From Thiotrichaceae bacterium (GTDB lineage: Bacteria; Pseudomonadota; Gammaproteobacteria; Eutrophobiales; Eutrophobiaceae), in assembly GCA_012960105.1 (NCBI GenBank), contig DUBV01000050.1, positions 1-64,000 on the forward strand: DNA of 64,000 bases, read 5' to 3'. Positions 45,607 through 54,860 of this stretch are shown in pieces. Position 1 is the first letter of the stretch. Each line of letters starts with the position of its first letter. Position numbers and translations under genes: made by a program. The notes beneath the pieces were generated by a model, which had not been told where the DNA came from, did not search any database, and saw nothing but the letters and a program-made list of their open reading frames with translations.

Positions 45607-46515
45607 TTAGATAACGCTCGCGATTAATGGTATGTAATGATCAATTAGCAGGAATGCGAACATAAACATTAAATAGATTAATGAATAAGAAAAAGTTTGC
45701 ATTGCTAAACGATCAGCATGGTCATATTGCATACGAATAGCGTAATAGAGAAAACCTAACCCAAGAATGACAGCGCCCACCAGATAAAATAAACCTGACA
45801 TGCCAACTAAATAGGGTAGCAAAGACACAATGAACAATATGATGGTATATAGCAAGATTTGTAGCCGGGTAAATTCTACGCCATGCGTAACCGGCAGCAT
45901 TGGGATATCGACTTTGGCATAATCTTCACGACGATAGATGGCCAACGCCCAAAAGTGTGGTGGCGTCCAGGCAAAGATAATAAGAAATAATAATAAAGAA
46001 TTAGGATCTAATGTGCCGGTTACGGCTGTCCAGCCTAAAACGGGAGGTGCAGCACCAGCAGCGCCGCCAATGACGATATTCTGTGGCGTAGCTCGTTTAA
46101 GATACATCGTATAGATAAAAGCATAGCCAATTAATGACAGTGCGGTTAAGCCCGCGGTCAACGGATTGACCAAAAAGGCCAATATCCCCATGGAGATTGT
46201 CCCAAGGAACCAGGCAAATATAATGGCATTGAGCGGACTGATCTTGCCTTCCGGTAACGGTCGGTTTTTAGTTCTCGCCATGATGCTATCAATACGCTGA
46301 TCAACCACATGATTGATTGTTGCTGCAGATGATGCAGCCATACCGATGCCAACAGTGGCATAAATCAACACATCCCAGGGCACCATTGCAGGGGTTGCTA
46401 GAAACATCCCAACAATAGCTGTAAAGACAATAAGAGACACCACTTTTGGCTTACAAAGAGTTAAATAGTCCTGCCAGGCAATGGCGGACGCGTCTGTTAT
46501 TGATTGATCTTTCAC
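45607..46515 (-). CDS. ctaB: Protoheme IX farnesyltransferase
   Basis: Makes heme O from heme B, the first step to heme A, at the inner membrane. The 302-residue protein has about nine membrane segments and the two prenyl-binding motifs: [21 protein letters not shown] and [19 protein letters not shown]. In related gammaproteobacteria it directly follows ctaA; here the two are separated by the second oxidase block. A 138-nt gap precedes it, so it may also have its own promoter. Confidence 0.95.
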   Translation of the reverse strand: MKDQSITDASAIAWQDYLTLCKPKVVSLIVFTAIVGMFLATPAMVPWDVLIYATVGIGMAASSAATINHVVDQRIDSIMARTKNRPLPEGKISPLNAIIFAWFLGTISMGILAFLVNPLTAGLTALSLIGYAFIYTMYLKRATPQNIVIGGAAGAAPPVLGWTAVTGTLDPNSLLLFLIIFAWTPPHFWALAIYRREDYAKVDIPMLPVTHGVEFTRLQILLYTIILFIVSLLPYLVGMSGLFYLVGAVILGLGFLYYAIRMQYDHADRLAMQTFSYSLIYLMFMFAFLLIDHYIPLIASVI

Positions 46516-46653
46516 GATAAATTCCTGATTTAACTGTATTTTTTTGCTAAAAGTGATATAGCAGGGTTAGCAAAGACCGCAATAATAGCGCAGCTAACCC
46601 ATAGTGCGCCACTCTATTAATTAGTTGGTCTACTCCAAACGATTACAACGACG

Positions 46654-47028
46654 CTAATGTGATGACCCATGCTCCGTCACCATGACTCCGGACCCTTCAT
46701 CGAGGTATGTATCCCGTGTCATATTAGTGTTGTTTGCTTCTAACCACATCAGGCCAATCAGTACCGCCAAAAAGCTTGTCGGTATCAATATGGCACAAGC
46801 CAAAGCCAATCGCTCGTAAAACATGTGCATGAAGATGGCAATAATAAAGCCGGCTTTTAACAACATGAAAATAATGATCAGTGACCACCTTAGAAGACCT
46901 TGAAACTGCATGTAGTCAACCATATAAGACAAGGTACTTAGAACAAACAAGCCGCCCCAAACCCAGAAATAAGTAGAAATCGGGTGCTGTTGCTGTTCAA
47001 CTTTTGCTCCTTCTTGTGACTCACTCAT
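46654..47028 (-). CDS. Cytochrome c oxidase subunit IV-like protein of the second oxidase
   Basis: 124 residues with three hydrophobic segments (TYFWVWGGLFVLSTLSYMV, LLRWSLIIIFMLLKAGFIIAIFMHMFYERL and ALACAILIPTSFLAVLIGLMWL), the layout of bacterial subunit IV/CyoD-type proteins. It comes 9 nt after the second subunit III gene. The family helps stability and assembly, not catalysis. The C-terminus is short and polar (MVTEHGSSH). Confidence 0.85.
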   Translation of the reverse strand: MSESQEGAKVEQQQHPISTYFWVWGGLFVLSTLSYMVDYMQFQGLLRWSLIIIFMLLKAGFIIAIFMHMFYERLALACAILIPTSFLAVLIGLMWLEANNTNMTRDTYLDEGSGVMVTEHGSSH

Positions 47029-47037
47029 AACTGCCCC

Positions 47038-47763
47038 CTACCAAAGATAGAAAAATGCAAAGATAAACACCCACACCAGATCGACGAAATGCCAATACAA
47101 GCCCATGATTTCAACGACCTCGTAACCACCCCGACGAGTAGTGAAAAAACCTGGCTTCATGTTCTCAAGATCGCCTTTCCACACTTTTCTCGCGACAATT
47201 AGCAGAAAAATCACACCAATCGACACATGAAAGCCATGAAAACCAGTGATCATGAAAAAGCACGAGCCAAACTGTGTTGCACCCATCGGGTTACCCCAGG
47301 GACGTACACCTTCTTCAATAAGTTTGCTCCATTCAAAAGCCTGCATACCGACGAACGAGGCACCGAACATAGCAGTCACAACCAGCAAGATGGTGGTTAT
47401 TTTCCTGTTTTTTTCATAACCAAACTTAACCGCCATGGCCATGGTGCCGCTGCTACTGATAAGAATAAACGTCATAATGGCGATCAGGATCAACGGAATA
47501 GATTTGCCAAATAGTGTTAACGCGAATACTTCGCTGGGGTTGGGCCAGGCTGAGGTAGTCGATGAACGTACCATCATGTAGCCGACAAGAAAACAGGCGA
47601 AAATAAAAGTATCACTGAGCAAGAAAATCCACATCATCGCCTTGCCCCAAGGAACTCGCTTGAAGGCTTGCTGATCAGAAGACCAGTCGGTAACGACGCC
47701 TTGCAAACCTTCTACTACGGCTATAGAGCGCCCCGTATCATCTACAACTGCTTCGTTCGCCAT
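47038..47763 (-). CDS. Oxidase subunit III of the second oxidase, paralogue 1
   Basis: 241 residues with seven hydrophobic segments. The conserved WIFLLSDTFIFACFLVGYM, FEWSKLI, GSCFFMITGFHGFHVSIGVIFLL and YWHFVDLVWVFIFAFFYLW motifs identify a subunit III. It is closer to the usual form than the neighbouring 224-residue gene. It supports proton uptake and stability of subunit I. It is 15 nt after that gene on the same strand. Confidence 0.9.
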   Translation of the reverse strand: MANEAVVDDTGRSIAVVEGLQGVVTDWSSDQQAFKRVPWGKAMMWIFLLSDTFIFACFLVGYMMVRSSTTSAWPNPSEVFALTLFGKSIPLILIAIMTFILISSSGTMAMAVKFGYEKNRKITTILLVVTAMFGASFVGMQAFEWSKLIEEGVRPWGNPMGATQFGSCFFMITGFHGFHVSIGVIFLLIVARKVWKGDLENMKPGFFTTRRGGYEVVEIMGLYWHFVDLVWVFIFAFFYLW

Positions 47764-47778
47764 AGTTTTATCCTTATT

Positions 47779-48453
47779 CTAAGTTGATAACATCAGACCA
47801 AACAAAATTAACCACACCACGAGCAGGAAGTGCCAGTAAATAGCGCACAGTTCTACGCTCAAACGTAAACGAGCCACTTCAGTGCCACCCATTAGTTTTA
47901 TCGTTGTCACGCCCCAAGCCACGACGCCACCTAACAAGTGCAGGGCATGAAGACCCGTGATCAGGTAAAAGAAGGCATTGGCGGGATTGGAGTGCACGTA
48001 ATAACCTGCATCGACCAGTTGTTGCCACGCCAGCAACTGTCCACCGATAAAAACAAAGGCAAAAAAACCACCGACAAACAAACCGTTACGCAAACTGTCA
48101 AGCTGCTCTCGTCTGGCGGCAACGTGCGCCCACTGTAATGCGATACTGCTCAAAATCAACACAGCCGTATTCAGCCATAACAAATCCGGGTCAGGTAGCG
48201 GACGCCAGTCGCTGGCCATTGTCATGCGCATGAGGTACGCGCTGATAAACAGAGCAAACAAGGAAGTAACCACCACAAGAAAAATAATCAGAACGAGCTT
48301 AGCATCGGGTTGGGGTAATGAACGACCACTGAAGTCTTCGCTCGCAGCATAGGGTGCATCCGCTTGCCAAGGACTGGTATCTACTGTTTGCTTCAGTAGC
48401 CACCAGGCGACCACGCCCATTATTACGCCCATAAATAGTAGAGAAATCGTCAC
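47779..48453 (-). CDS. Oxidase subunit III-like protein of the second oxidase, paralogue 2
   Basis: 224 residues: one short N-terminal segment (LLFMGVIMGVVAWWLL), a polar loop, then five to six segments. AFFYLITGLHALHLLGGVVAWG and YWHFLLVVWLILFGLML are subunit III hallmarks, but the order and N-terminus differ from the neighbouring gene. Having two distinct subunit III genes in one oxidase cluster is unusual. It starts 19 nt after the subunit I stop. Confidence 0.85.
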   Translation of the reverse strand: MTISLLFMGVIMGVVAWWLLKQTVDTSPWQADAPYAASEDFSGRSLPQPDAKLVLIIFLVVVTSLFALFISAYLMRMTMASDWRPLPDPDLLWLNTAVLILSSIALQWAHVAARREQLDSLRNGLFVGGFFAFVFIGGQLLAWQQLVDAGYYVHSNPANAFFYLITGLHALHLLGGVVAWGVTTIKLMGGTEVARLRLSVELCAIYWHFLLVVWLILFGLMLST

Positions 48454-48472
48454 GAGTCAGTTCACCTCTTGC

Positions 48473-50254
48473 TTATTGATTGGTCTCATCGGTGCCTTTC
48501 TCTACACTGGATGGCGGAACATTTTGCGGAATAAAGTCCTTTTCAGCACCCGGTACGCTGTAATCGTACGCCCAGCGGTAGACCAAAGGCAGCGACTTAC
48601 CGAAGTTGCCGTGCTTCGGTGGGGTATCGGCGGTTTGCCACTCCAGCGTAGTGGCTTCCCATGGATTGCCTCCCGCTTCCTTGCCTCGCGAGTAACTGAT
48701 GAACAGGTTATAGATAAATATCAGCTGAGCGGCACCGACTATAAAGGCCGCGATGGAAATTCCTGCGTTCAGGCTCATGGCAGATTCCGGAATAAAATTA
48801 GTCCCTTCTATGGAGTAATAGCGCCGTGGCACACCCAGAAATCCTAGATAATGCATTGGATAATAGATGGCATAAGTACCAACAAAGGTAATCCAGAAAT
48901 GCCATCTACCCAAGGTTTCATCCATCATACGTCCGGTGATCTTGGGATACCAATGGTAGATGGCGCCAAACACCACTAGTACAGGTGATACTGCCATGAC
49001 CATGTGAAAGTGAGCGACCACAAACATCGTATCTGAAAGCGGCAAATCGATGGTCACGTTTCCGAGAAACAGACCCGTCAGTCCGCCGTTAATGAAAGTA
49101 AAAATAAAACCAATGGCAAACAACATCGGTACGTTAAGGCGGATGTTGCCTCGCCACAACGTCAGCACCCAGTTATAGACCTTGATGGCCGTGGGGACGG
49201 CGATGATCAGCGTAGTGGTGGCAAAAAAGAAACCGAAATTAGGGTTCATACCACTGACATACATATGATGCGCCCATACGACAAAACTGAGCGCACCGAT
49301 GATGATGATTGCCCACACCATCATGCGATAACCGAAGATATTTTTCCTGGCGTTAACAGATAGTAAATCAGAGACGATTCCGAAGGCCGGTAAGGCGACG
49401 ATATAGACTTCGGGATGACCAAAAAACCAGAATAGATGCTGAAACAGAATCGGGTTTCCGCCGGTATGGTCCAGTGGTTGCCCCATAGAGACAATAGCAG
49501 GCATGAAAAAGCTGGTACCCAGCAACATATCAAACAACATCATGATCGCACTGACTAGCAGGGCAGGAAAGGCCAACAGTGCCAGCACCGTAGCCATAAA
49601 AATACCCCACACTGTTAACGGCATACGCATTAGTGTCATTCCGCGGGTGCGCGCCTGCAGCACGGTCACGACGTAGTTCAGACCGCCCATAGTAAAGCCA
49701 ACTATAAAAATGGCCAGCGAGACAAGCATTAATACTATGCCCCATTCCGCACCCGGGGTTCCCTGTAAGATGGCCTGCGGAGGATACAACGTCCAACCGG
49801 CGCCGGTGGGGCCACCGGGGACAAAGAAACTCGCTACCAGTACCACAACTGCAAGAAAATACATCCAAAAACTAAGCATATTGAGATAAGGAAATACCAT
49901 ATCGCGTGCACCAACCATTAGTGGGATCAAATAGTTACCGAAACCACCCAAAAACAGTGCAGTGAGTAGGTAGATGACCATGATCATGCCGTGCATGGTA
50001 ACAAGTTGGATGTATACCGATGGGTTGATGAAGTCGAAACTGTCCGGAAAGCCCAGCTGTAGCCGCATCAACATAGACATCACTAACGCAATAAAGCCAA
50101 TTCCCATCGCGGTAACAGCATACTGAATGGCAATCACCTTGGCGTCCTGACTAAAGACATACTTGCCTAACCAGGTTTTCGGGTGGTAAAGCTCCATCTC
50201 CGGAATTTCGGCAGGTGCTACAAAATCATCCGCGTCGTGTGCAATAGTGGACAT
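48473..50254 (-). CDS. Heme-copper oxidase subunit I (A-type), second oxidase
   Basis: 593 residues. The catalytic subunit with high-spin heme, low-spin heme and CuB. The HPEVY motif (in FWFFGHPEVYIVALPAFG) carries the CuB histidine, the gated-channel glutamate and the crosslinked tyrosine of the A1 type. WAHHMY has the other CuB histidines and VVAHFHMVMA the heme ligands. The C-terminus is long and polar (PPSSVEKGTDETNQ). It is clearly different from coxA at 59.3 kb. By eye, base composition looks more GC-rich than flanking genes. Confidence 0.95.
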   Translation of the reverse strand: MSTIAHDADDFVAPAEIPEMELYHPKTWLGKYVFSQDAKVIAIQYAVTAMGIGFIALVMSMLMRLQLGFPDSFDFINPSVYIQLVTMHGMIMVIYLLTALFLGGFGNYLIPLMVGARDMVFPYLNMLSFWMYFLAVVVLVASFFVPGGPTGAGWTLYPPQAILQGTPGAEWGIVLMLVSLAIFIVGFTMGGLNYVVTVLQARTRGMTLMRMPLTVWGIFMATVLALLAFPALLVSAIMMLFDMLLGTSFFMPAIVSMGQPLDHTGGNPILFQHLFWFFGHPEVYIVALPAFGIVSDLLSVNARKNIFGYRMMVWAIIIIGALSFVVWAHHMYVSGMNPNFGFFFATTTLIIAVPTAIKVYNWVLTLWRGNIRLNVPMLFAIGFIFTFINGGLTGLFLGNVTIDLPLSDTMFVVAHFHMVMAVSPVLVVFGAIYHWYPKITGRMMDETLGRWHFWITFVGTYAIYYPMHYLGFLGVPRRYYSIEGTNFIPESAMSLNAGISIAAFIVGAAQLIFIYNLFISYSRGKEAGGNPWEATTLEWQTADTPPKHGNFGKSLPLVYRWAYDYSVPGAEKDFIPQNVPPSSVEKGTDETNQ

Positions 50255-50300
50255 CAGAACAGTCTCCTGGTAATAATTTCAAATTGGCTTGGTGATCTTA

Positions 50301-51422
50301 TCATTCAGATTTTTCTACCAGGCCTTCTTTTATATAGGCAATCAATGCATCCAATTCTTCATCCGTGACAACCGTCGGTGGCATGAGTGGCTGATAACCC
50401 TCCACCATCTTGGCATTCGGATTGAGAATAGATTCCTTCAGGTAGTCTGCATCGACGACAACGGTGGTGCCATCGGCAAGTGTTTCGGTTTTACCAAACA
50501 GGCCTTGCCATGTGGGTCCGATGCCAGTGCTTCCATCTATGCTATGACATGCCGTACAGGCATATAATTTTGACAACTCACGACCTTGTTCGACCAGACT
50601 GAGCCCCTCTGTTGCAGCTGCGGCACCTTCCCCTGAGAGAGTTTGTGCATAGGTCGGATATGTATTCAGCCACGTCTTGAAATCGTTTTCTTCGTCAACC
50701 ACAACGAGGCCACGCATATTGTAGTGACCCACACCGCACAACTCTTCACACAAAACATCGTATTCTCCTAACTTCGTAGGGGTAAACCACATCTGGGTAA
50801 CCATGCCTGGCACCATGTCCATCTTGACCCGGAACTCAGCCACTGCAAAATCGTGTAGTACATCATCAGAACGCATCAAGAGCTTGACCGGACGGTCTAT
50901 CGGCAGGTGCACCTCGCCGCTGGAGATGAGTACATCGTCTTGGCCGTTGGGATCATCAGAATTCATACCGAACGGATTGTCGGATGTAATATGGCGGGTA
51001 TCGACCGAACCCAGAATTCCATCGTCGCCCGGAAAACGATACTTCCACGACCATTGTTTGCCGACAATCTCGAAAACATCTGCGTCTTTCGGCGGATTGA
51101 CGAAATCGGCCCAGACATACAGCCCAGGCGTCAACATGGCGGCAACGCCTATCGCGGTGCCTACCGTGAGCCAGATTTCTAGCTTCTTGTTCTCGGGTTC
51201 ATAGTGCGCTCGCTTGTCCTTATTGTATCGAAACTTTATAACGCAATAAGCCAGGAATAGATTGATGACAACAAACAATATTCCTGTGATCCAAAGAGTG
51301 AGGCCCAACGTGTCATCGATGGTGCTCCAGTTAGAAGCAAGCGGGGTGAGATACCAGGGACTGAGAAAATGAAAGAGAACTGATCCAATGACCAGTAAAA
51401 TCAGTACTACAGCGAATACCAT
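50301..51422 (-). CDS. Oxidase subunit II with CuA and cytochrome c domains, second oxidase
   Basis: 373 residues: two membrane segments, a cupredoxin domain with the CuA motif C-E-E-L-C-G-V-G-H-Y-N-M, then a fused cytochrome c domain with CTACH (about residue 290) and a likely Met ligand in PLMPP. It accepts electrons from a soluble or anchored donor and passes them through heme c and CuA to subunit I. It is 46 nt upstream of subunit I. The 191-nt gap before it may carry a promoter. Confidence 0.94.
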   Translation of the reverse strand: MVFAVVLILLVIGSVLFHFLSPWYLTPLASNWSTIDDTLGLTLWITGILFVVINLFLAYCVIKFRYNKDKRAHYEPENKKLEIWLTVGTAIGVAAMLTPGLYVWADFVNPPKDADVFEIVGKQWSWKYRFPGDDGILGSVDTRHITSDNPFGMNSDDPNGQDDVLISSGEVHLPIDRPVKLLMRSDDVLHDFAVAEFRVKMDMVPGMVTQMWFTPTKLGEYDVLCEELCGVGHYNMRGLVVVDEENDFKTWLNTYPTYAQTLSGEGAAAATEGLSLVEQGRELSKLYACTACHSIDGSTGIGPTWQGLFGKTETLADGTTVVVDADYLKESILNPNAKMVEGYQPLMPPTVVTDEELDALIAYIKEGLVEKSE

Positions 51423-51613
51423 ACTCTCCTCCTCTGCCTGCTAAGTGAGCAGGTTCTATAGTTAATCTAACGTCTAGAATTCTTATTAGGATCGATAATA
51501 CTACTCGCCTCCAGTATTGATGTACACCTGTTGACTGATCGGTTGGTTTTGGATCTTTGAAATTTTCTTGATCGGGTCTTGACTTTTCGTAGAAAATTAT
51601 TCTTAAAGGATAC

Positions 51614-52279
51614 TCAGGATCGTTTGCTAGAAATGAGCAATGTGGTAATCACGACTCCTGCAATGGATACCATCATTAGATAAATCCAGATTTCCTCGGG
51701 TATATAGATATCCTGTATGAAACCTTTACTGACACCCGGTATAGCCCATAGGTCACCACTGCCTTTACCGACTTTAAGCTGGGCCTTCATGCCCTTTTCC
51801 ATATGCTGCGACATATCACAATGCACTAGATAGGTTTTATTATCGCTCGGCACGATGAAGGTTCCGGTTTGGGAATGGCCACCTGCAGCTTCAAGATGGA
51901 ACATGCCGCCCGGGTAAAGATACCGAGGCAATCCATGGATCATCCACTGGTGACGTACTTCGTCCTCGTTGACAAATGTGACCGTGATGCGGCTGCAAGG
52001 TTCTACCTGATATTCGTGCTGATCCATGCCGAAAACGGTACCAGGATAGTCCGCTGCGTATTTCGTACCGGCATAAACCTTTATATTGTAATCGCGACTT
52101 AGCTTGTCGCAATCCTGAGGCAATGTATTGTCATTACTATTCATCACTAAACCACTGCTATCGAGTGTCATATTGTGATGATGATGTTCATCTTGCATAC
52201 TCTGCGTTTCAGCTTGTACGGGAATACTGAAATTCAGCGCAAGGATACAAAGAACGCAAAAGATTTTTATTATAACCAT
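51614..52279 (-). CDS. Membrane-anchored single-domain cupredoxin
   Basis: Start ATG 52279 (MVIIKIFCVLCILALNFSIPVQA) is preferred to the ORF track start, which would overlap the multicopper oxidase; this gives 221 residues with a signal peptide. A HHHH stretch follows. A type 1 copper site is suggested by RHQWMIHG and HCDMSQHMEKGM (Cys, His at +5, Met at +10). Compared with multicopper oxidases, the His next to Cys is Asp, so no trinuclear cluster. A C-terminal membrane segment (IYLMMVSIAGVVITTLLI) anchors it. It may carry electrons to or from the adjacent oxidases. Confidence 0.8.
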   Translation of the reverse strand: MVIIKIFCVLCILALNFSIPVQAETQSMQDEHHHHNMTLDSSGLVMNSNDNTLPQDCDKLSRDYNIKVYAGTKYAADYPGTVFGMDQHEYQVEPCSRITVTFVNEDEVRHQWMIHGLPRYLYPGGMFHLEAAGGHSQTGTFIVPSDNKTYLVHCDMSQHMEKGMKAQLKVGKGSGDLWAIPGVSKGFIQDIYIPEEIWIYLMMVSIAGVVITTLLISSKRS

Positions 52280-52337
52280 GCAACTATTCCAATATGATGC
52301 AGTTGGTTTAGCACATCGTAATGCGATAATTTCATAT

Positions 52338-54008
52338 TTAAGGTCTGCGCTTATTGATGCCATTAATCACTAGTGCAACCATGACTCCCAGTGAAAGACC
52401 CAAACCCAGCAAGCGTATTAACATCCATAAATCAAACTCCACGTCTGAAAATTTACCATTAAGCAGATCACCCCACACCGGGACTTCTTTTCGATAATAA
52501 GCTGCAGTGAAAAACTTATTAAAATCCATCCCCTGTGTTTTAGGCCAGCCGTTTTCCTGCAAATAATTTTCGTAAACAATGGCACTGACATTACCACCCG
52601 GGCCTATGCCATCATTAGTGACACCTTTTTCCTGATGATCATGTAACAACCAGATACCGCTACCATATGAATGCAGACCATCATTTGTTGTTTCAAGATC
52701 CAAATCTACACGCTGTGCACTGGCAATCCACACTACATCGCGGGTGATACGTGCTGCAGGCTTGGCTTCTACACCATCATAATGAGTAGCGGTAACTTTA
52801 TGACCATGGGTGTGTAGTGCAATTCCAGTACTACCACCGTTAACAATACGTAATTTGATATGCTCATCGGGTTTTGTCACCACCAGTGACTCACGAAACG
52901 TGTAAGGAAAAGATCGACCGTTGAGTGTAAAGAAATCGCTTTTGGCATCGGTGATGTCATAGCGTCGATGCATGTCTCGAGTGATCAGGCGCGGATCATT
53001 ACTTTTTTGAATACGGTTATTCAGATCAATATCTATGTCGAGATACTGTAAATCGTATTCACGATCGAATTTCTCTGTCACCGCAACCGATGGTACGCGC
53101 ACGTGACCAGCGCCAACGTTGAGCGTTTGTAGCCAGTTGTTTGGTCGATTTTCCTCAACCACGAACAAGCCTTGTAGACCCATCATAATGTGCACATGAG
53201 GTTGTACATGACAATGATAAAACATGGTGCCACTTTGGCGCGGCTGCATGTTATATGTCCGAGAACTACCGGGCAGCACTGGCTTTTCGCTAGTCACAGG
53301 TACACCATCGTTACCTTCGCCGTCTTCATCAACAAAAGGATGATCCACACCATGGAAGTGAATTGTGTGTGGCATGTAATGACTGTTTTCCAGTGTAATC
53401 TTTACTATGTCGCCCTGTTCAACGCGAATCGCTGGTGACGGCAGACGTAACATTGAACGTGCCTTGGAAGATTCAAAGTTTTCGGTTGCCATGCCAAACA
53501 TCTTCGGTGCAAAAACCCAGAAGCCCGGACTGATACCTGGCGCGATGGCATACTGGGTCGTTGGTAAATCACTTTCCGGCGAACCACCATTCAATTCAAC
53601 AACCTCCAGGCGAATGTGAATTTCGTCCGGGTCGCCATCGCCATCTAGATCACGTCCTTTTTCTACTGCGTCCGGTGTCAAGCCACTGGCCATAAGAATC
53701 TGTTGAGAAACATTGTTCGTTCCGCGCACAAAAGCCGCAACTGCATTCGGGTTATCAACAATACAACCGGGAGAATGACGAACATCGACACCGGCAATGG
53801 TCTGTGCGTCCCTCCAGTTCAACAGATCTTCAGGGCAGGGTAGTTCTGTCGTTGTATCAGCGGCTATTTTCGCCATAGGTGGTGCACGATATTCATCTGC
53901 TCCTAACCACTGGCCTAATTGCAGGCGCAACGCCATCGGATACCACTGCAGTGGGAAACACATTAGTGCAACGAGGATTGAGAGAAAAAACAGCCAACGT
54001 GTGTACAT
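52338..54008 (-). CDS. Two-domain multicopper oxidase with type 1 copper in domain 1
   Basis: ATG 54008 is preferred to the GTG at 54014; 556 residues. Residue numbers follow the ORF track and drop by 2 from this start. N-terminal anchor (about 7-22), then an EF-hand-like DLDGDGDPDE (122-131). Domain 1: HFH (219-221) and HCHVQPHVHIMM (267-278), a full type 1 site (Cys, +5 His, +10 Met). Domain 2: HTHGH (401-405) and HDH (458-460), without a cysteine. All four HxH pairs of a trinuclear site are present, as in type C two-domain enzymes. A C-terminal membrane segment precedes NKRRP. Substrate unknown. Confidence 0.85.
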   Translation of the reverse strand: MYTRWLFFLSILVALMCFPLQWYPMALRLQLGQWLGADEYRAPPMAKIAADTTTELPCPEDLLNWRDAQTIAGVDVRHSPGCIVDNPNAVAAFVRGTNNVSQQILMASGLTPDAVEKGRDLDGDGDPDEIHIRLEVVELNGGSPESDLPTTQYAIAPGISPGFWVFAPKMFGMATENFESSKARSMLRLPSPAIRVEQGDIVKITLENSHYMPHTIHFHGVDHPFVDEDGEGNDGVPVTSEKPVLPGSSRTYNMQPRQSGTMFYHCHVQPHVHIMMGLQGLFVVEENRPNNWLQTLNVGAGHVRVPSVAVTEKFDREYDLQYLDIDIDLNNRIQKSNDPRLITRDMHRRYDITDAKSDFFTLNGRSFPYTFRESLVVTKPDEHIKLRIVNGGSTGIALHTHGHKVTATHYDGVEAKPAARITRDVVWIASAQRVDLDLETTNDGLHSYGSGIWLLHDHQEKGVTNDGIGPGGNVSAIVYENYLQENGWPKTQGMDFNKFFTAAYYRKEVPVWGDLLNGKFSDVEFDLWMLIRLLGLGLSLGVMVALVINGINKRRP

Positions 54009-54103
54009 GATCACATCATACAGTCATCGTGAGGATTTATGTTGTTGTTAATAGAAATCCTGGCATACGAGAAGTGCAGGATAGCTCAAAATAATATGAC
54101 ATT

Positions 54104-54694
54104 TTATTTAACAGGAACTCTGTTAATGAACCAATAGAGCGCCTGCGCAAGGATCAGCAAGAGAATAAAAAATGGTAGATAACCGTAGTCGGTCCCGCCC
54201 ACTTGAAAATAAAACACCGTATGATACGTTTTTTCTTTTTCGGGATGAACGGCTGTAACAATACCGATATAGCCCCCAGCTTGTTGAAAATCGTAATTTA
54301 CCGTGAGTACACCGTCTGATCGCTTTTCCGGCCGATGATAAAAAACCGTATCCTGTTCTATGTTATCGAGGCCAGTAATATCATCCCAGTTAGCAAACAC
54401 ACCGAAATTGTTGACGTCCTTGATAATACGAAAATCAACCTGCATCTCCTTGAGAAAATCGTGCAGATAATCGATCACAAATACACTGCTGGCAACTTCG
54501 GGAATATCTTCGCAAAACTCCTGTGTCCCGTTAGTTTTTGGTTGATAGACAGTAAAATGCGCTTCCAGAAACCCGATCTTGATCAGACAGACATCGTCTT
54601 CCATACCAACACCGCCGTGTGCAAATGCACCCTGGTACCAGTTCATCAGGACTACCAATGTCAATTGCAACAGTAAAATTCTGAATATCGTCAT
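54104..54694 (-). CDS. Signal-anchored periplasmic protein of unknown function next to the multicopper oxidase
   Basis: 196 residues with a Sec signal peptide (ILLLQLTLVVLMNWYQGAFA), a mature start HGGVGMEDDVCLIKIGFLEAHFTVYQP, a QEFCEDIP segment and a C-terminal membrane segment (PFFILLLILAQALYWFI). Two cysteines (DVC and EFC) could be disulfide bonded. It is first in the block and 90 nt ahead of the multicopper oxidase. I do not know a function; the HGG start and position suggest a copper-linked or assembly role. Confidence 0.75.
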   Translation of the reverse strand: MTIFRILLLQLTLVVLMNWYQGAFAHGGVGMEDDVCLIKIGFLEAHFTVYQPKTNGTQEFCEDIPEVASSVFVIDYLHDFLKEMQVDFRIIKDVNNFGVFANWDDITGLDNIEQDTVFYHRPEKRSDGVLTVNYDFQQAGGYIGIVTAVHPEKEKTYHTVFYFQVGGTDYGYLPFFILLLILAQALYWFINRVPVK

Positions 54695-54860
54695 ATTTCA
54701 TCTAGAGTAACAAGCCATGTTAATACTACGATGTTTTATTTACTCAAGGACACAAAAACCGATCGCATGAATGATAGTCATGTGTAGGATAGAATTTTTA
54801 AATAGAGTTCAGTCTTATGACTGGAAACCCCTTATGCTTCTCTAAGTTCACTTAAACTTA
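54695..54860. other. Likely promoter region of the nested oxidase block
   Basis: This 166-nt gap lies between the ctaA stop and the start of the 'HGG' gene. A small inverted repeat (TTCAGTC and GACTGGAA around TTAT, near 54808-54824) is present. No good T-run follows it, so I do not call a terminator. The promoter of the block should be here, but no clear -35/-10 pair stands out. Confidence 0.4.

Noticed and set aside
54104-54694. Reading the HGG protein as an ammonia or methane monooxygenase subunit
   Set aside because: A signal, one C-terminal span and two cysteines are too little. No pmoCAB or amoCAB genes lie in the window, so no such role is claimed.
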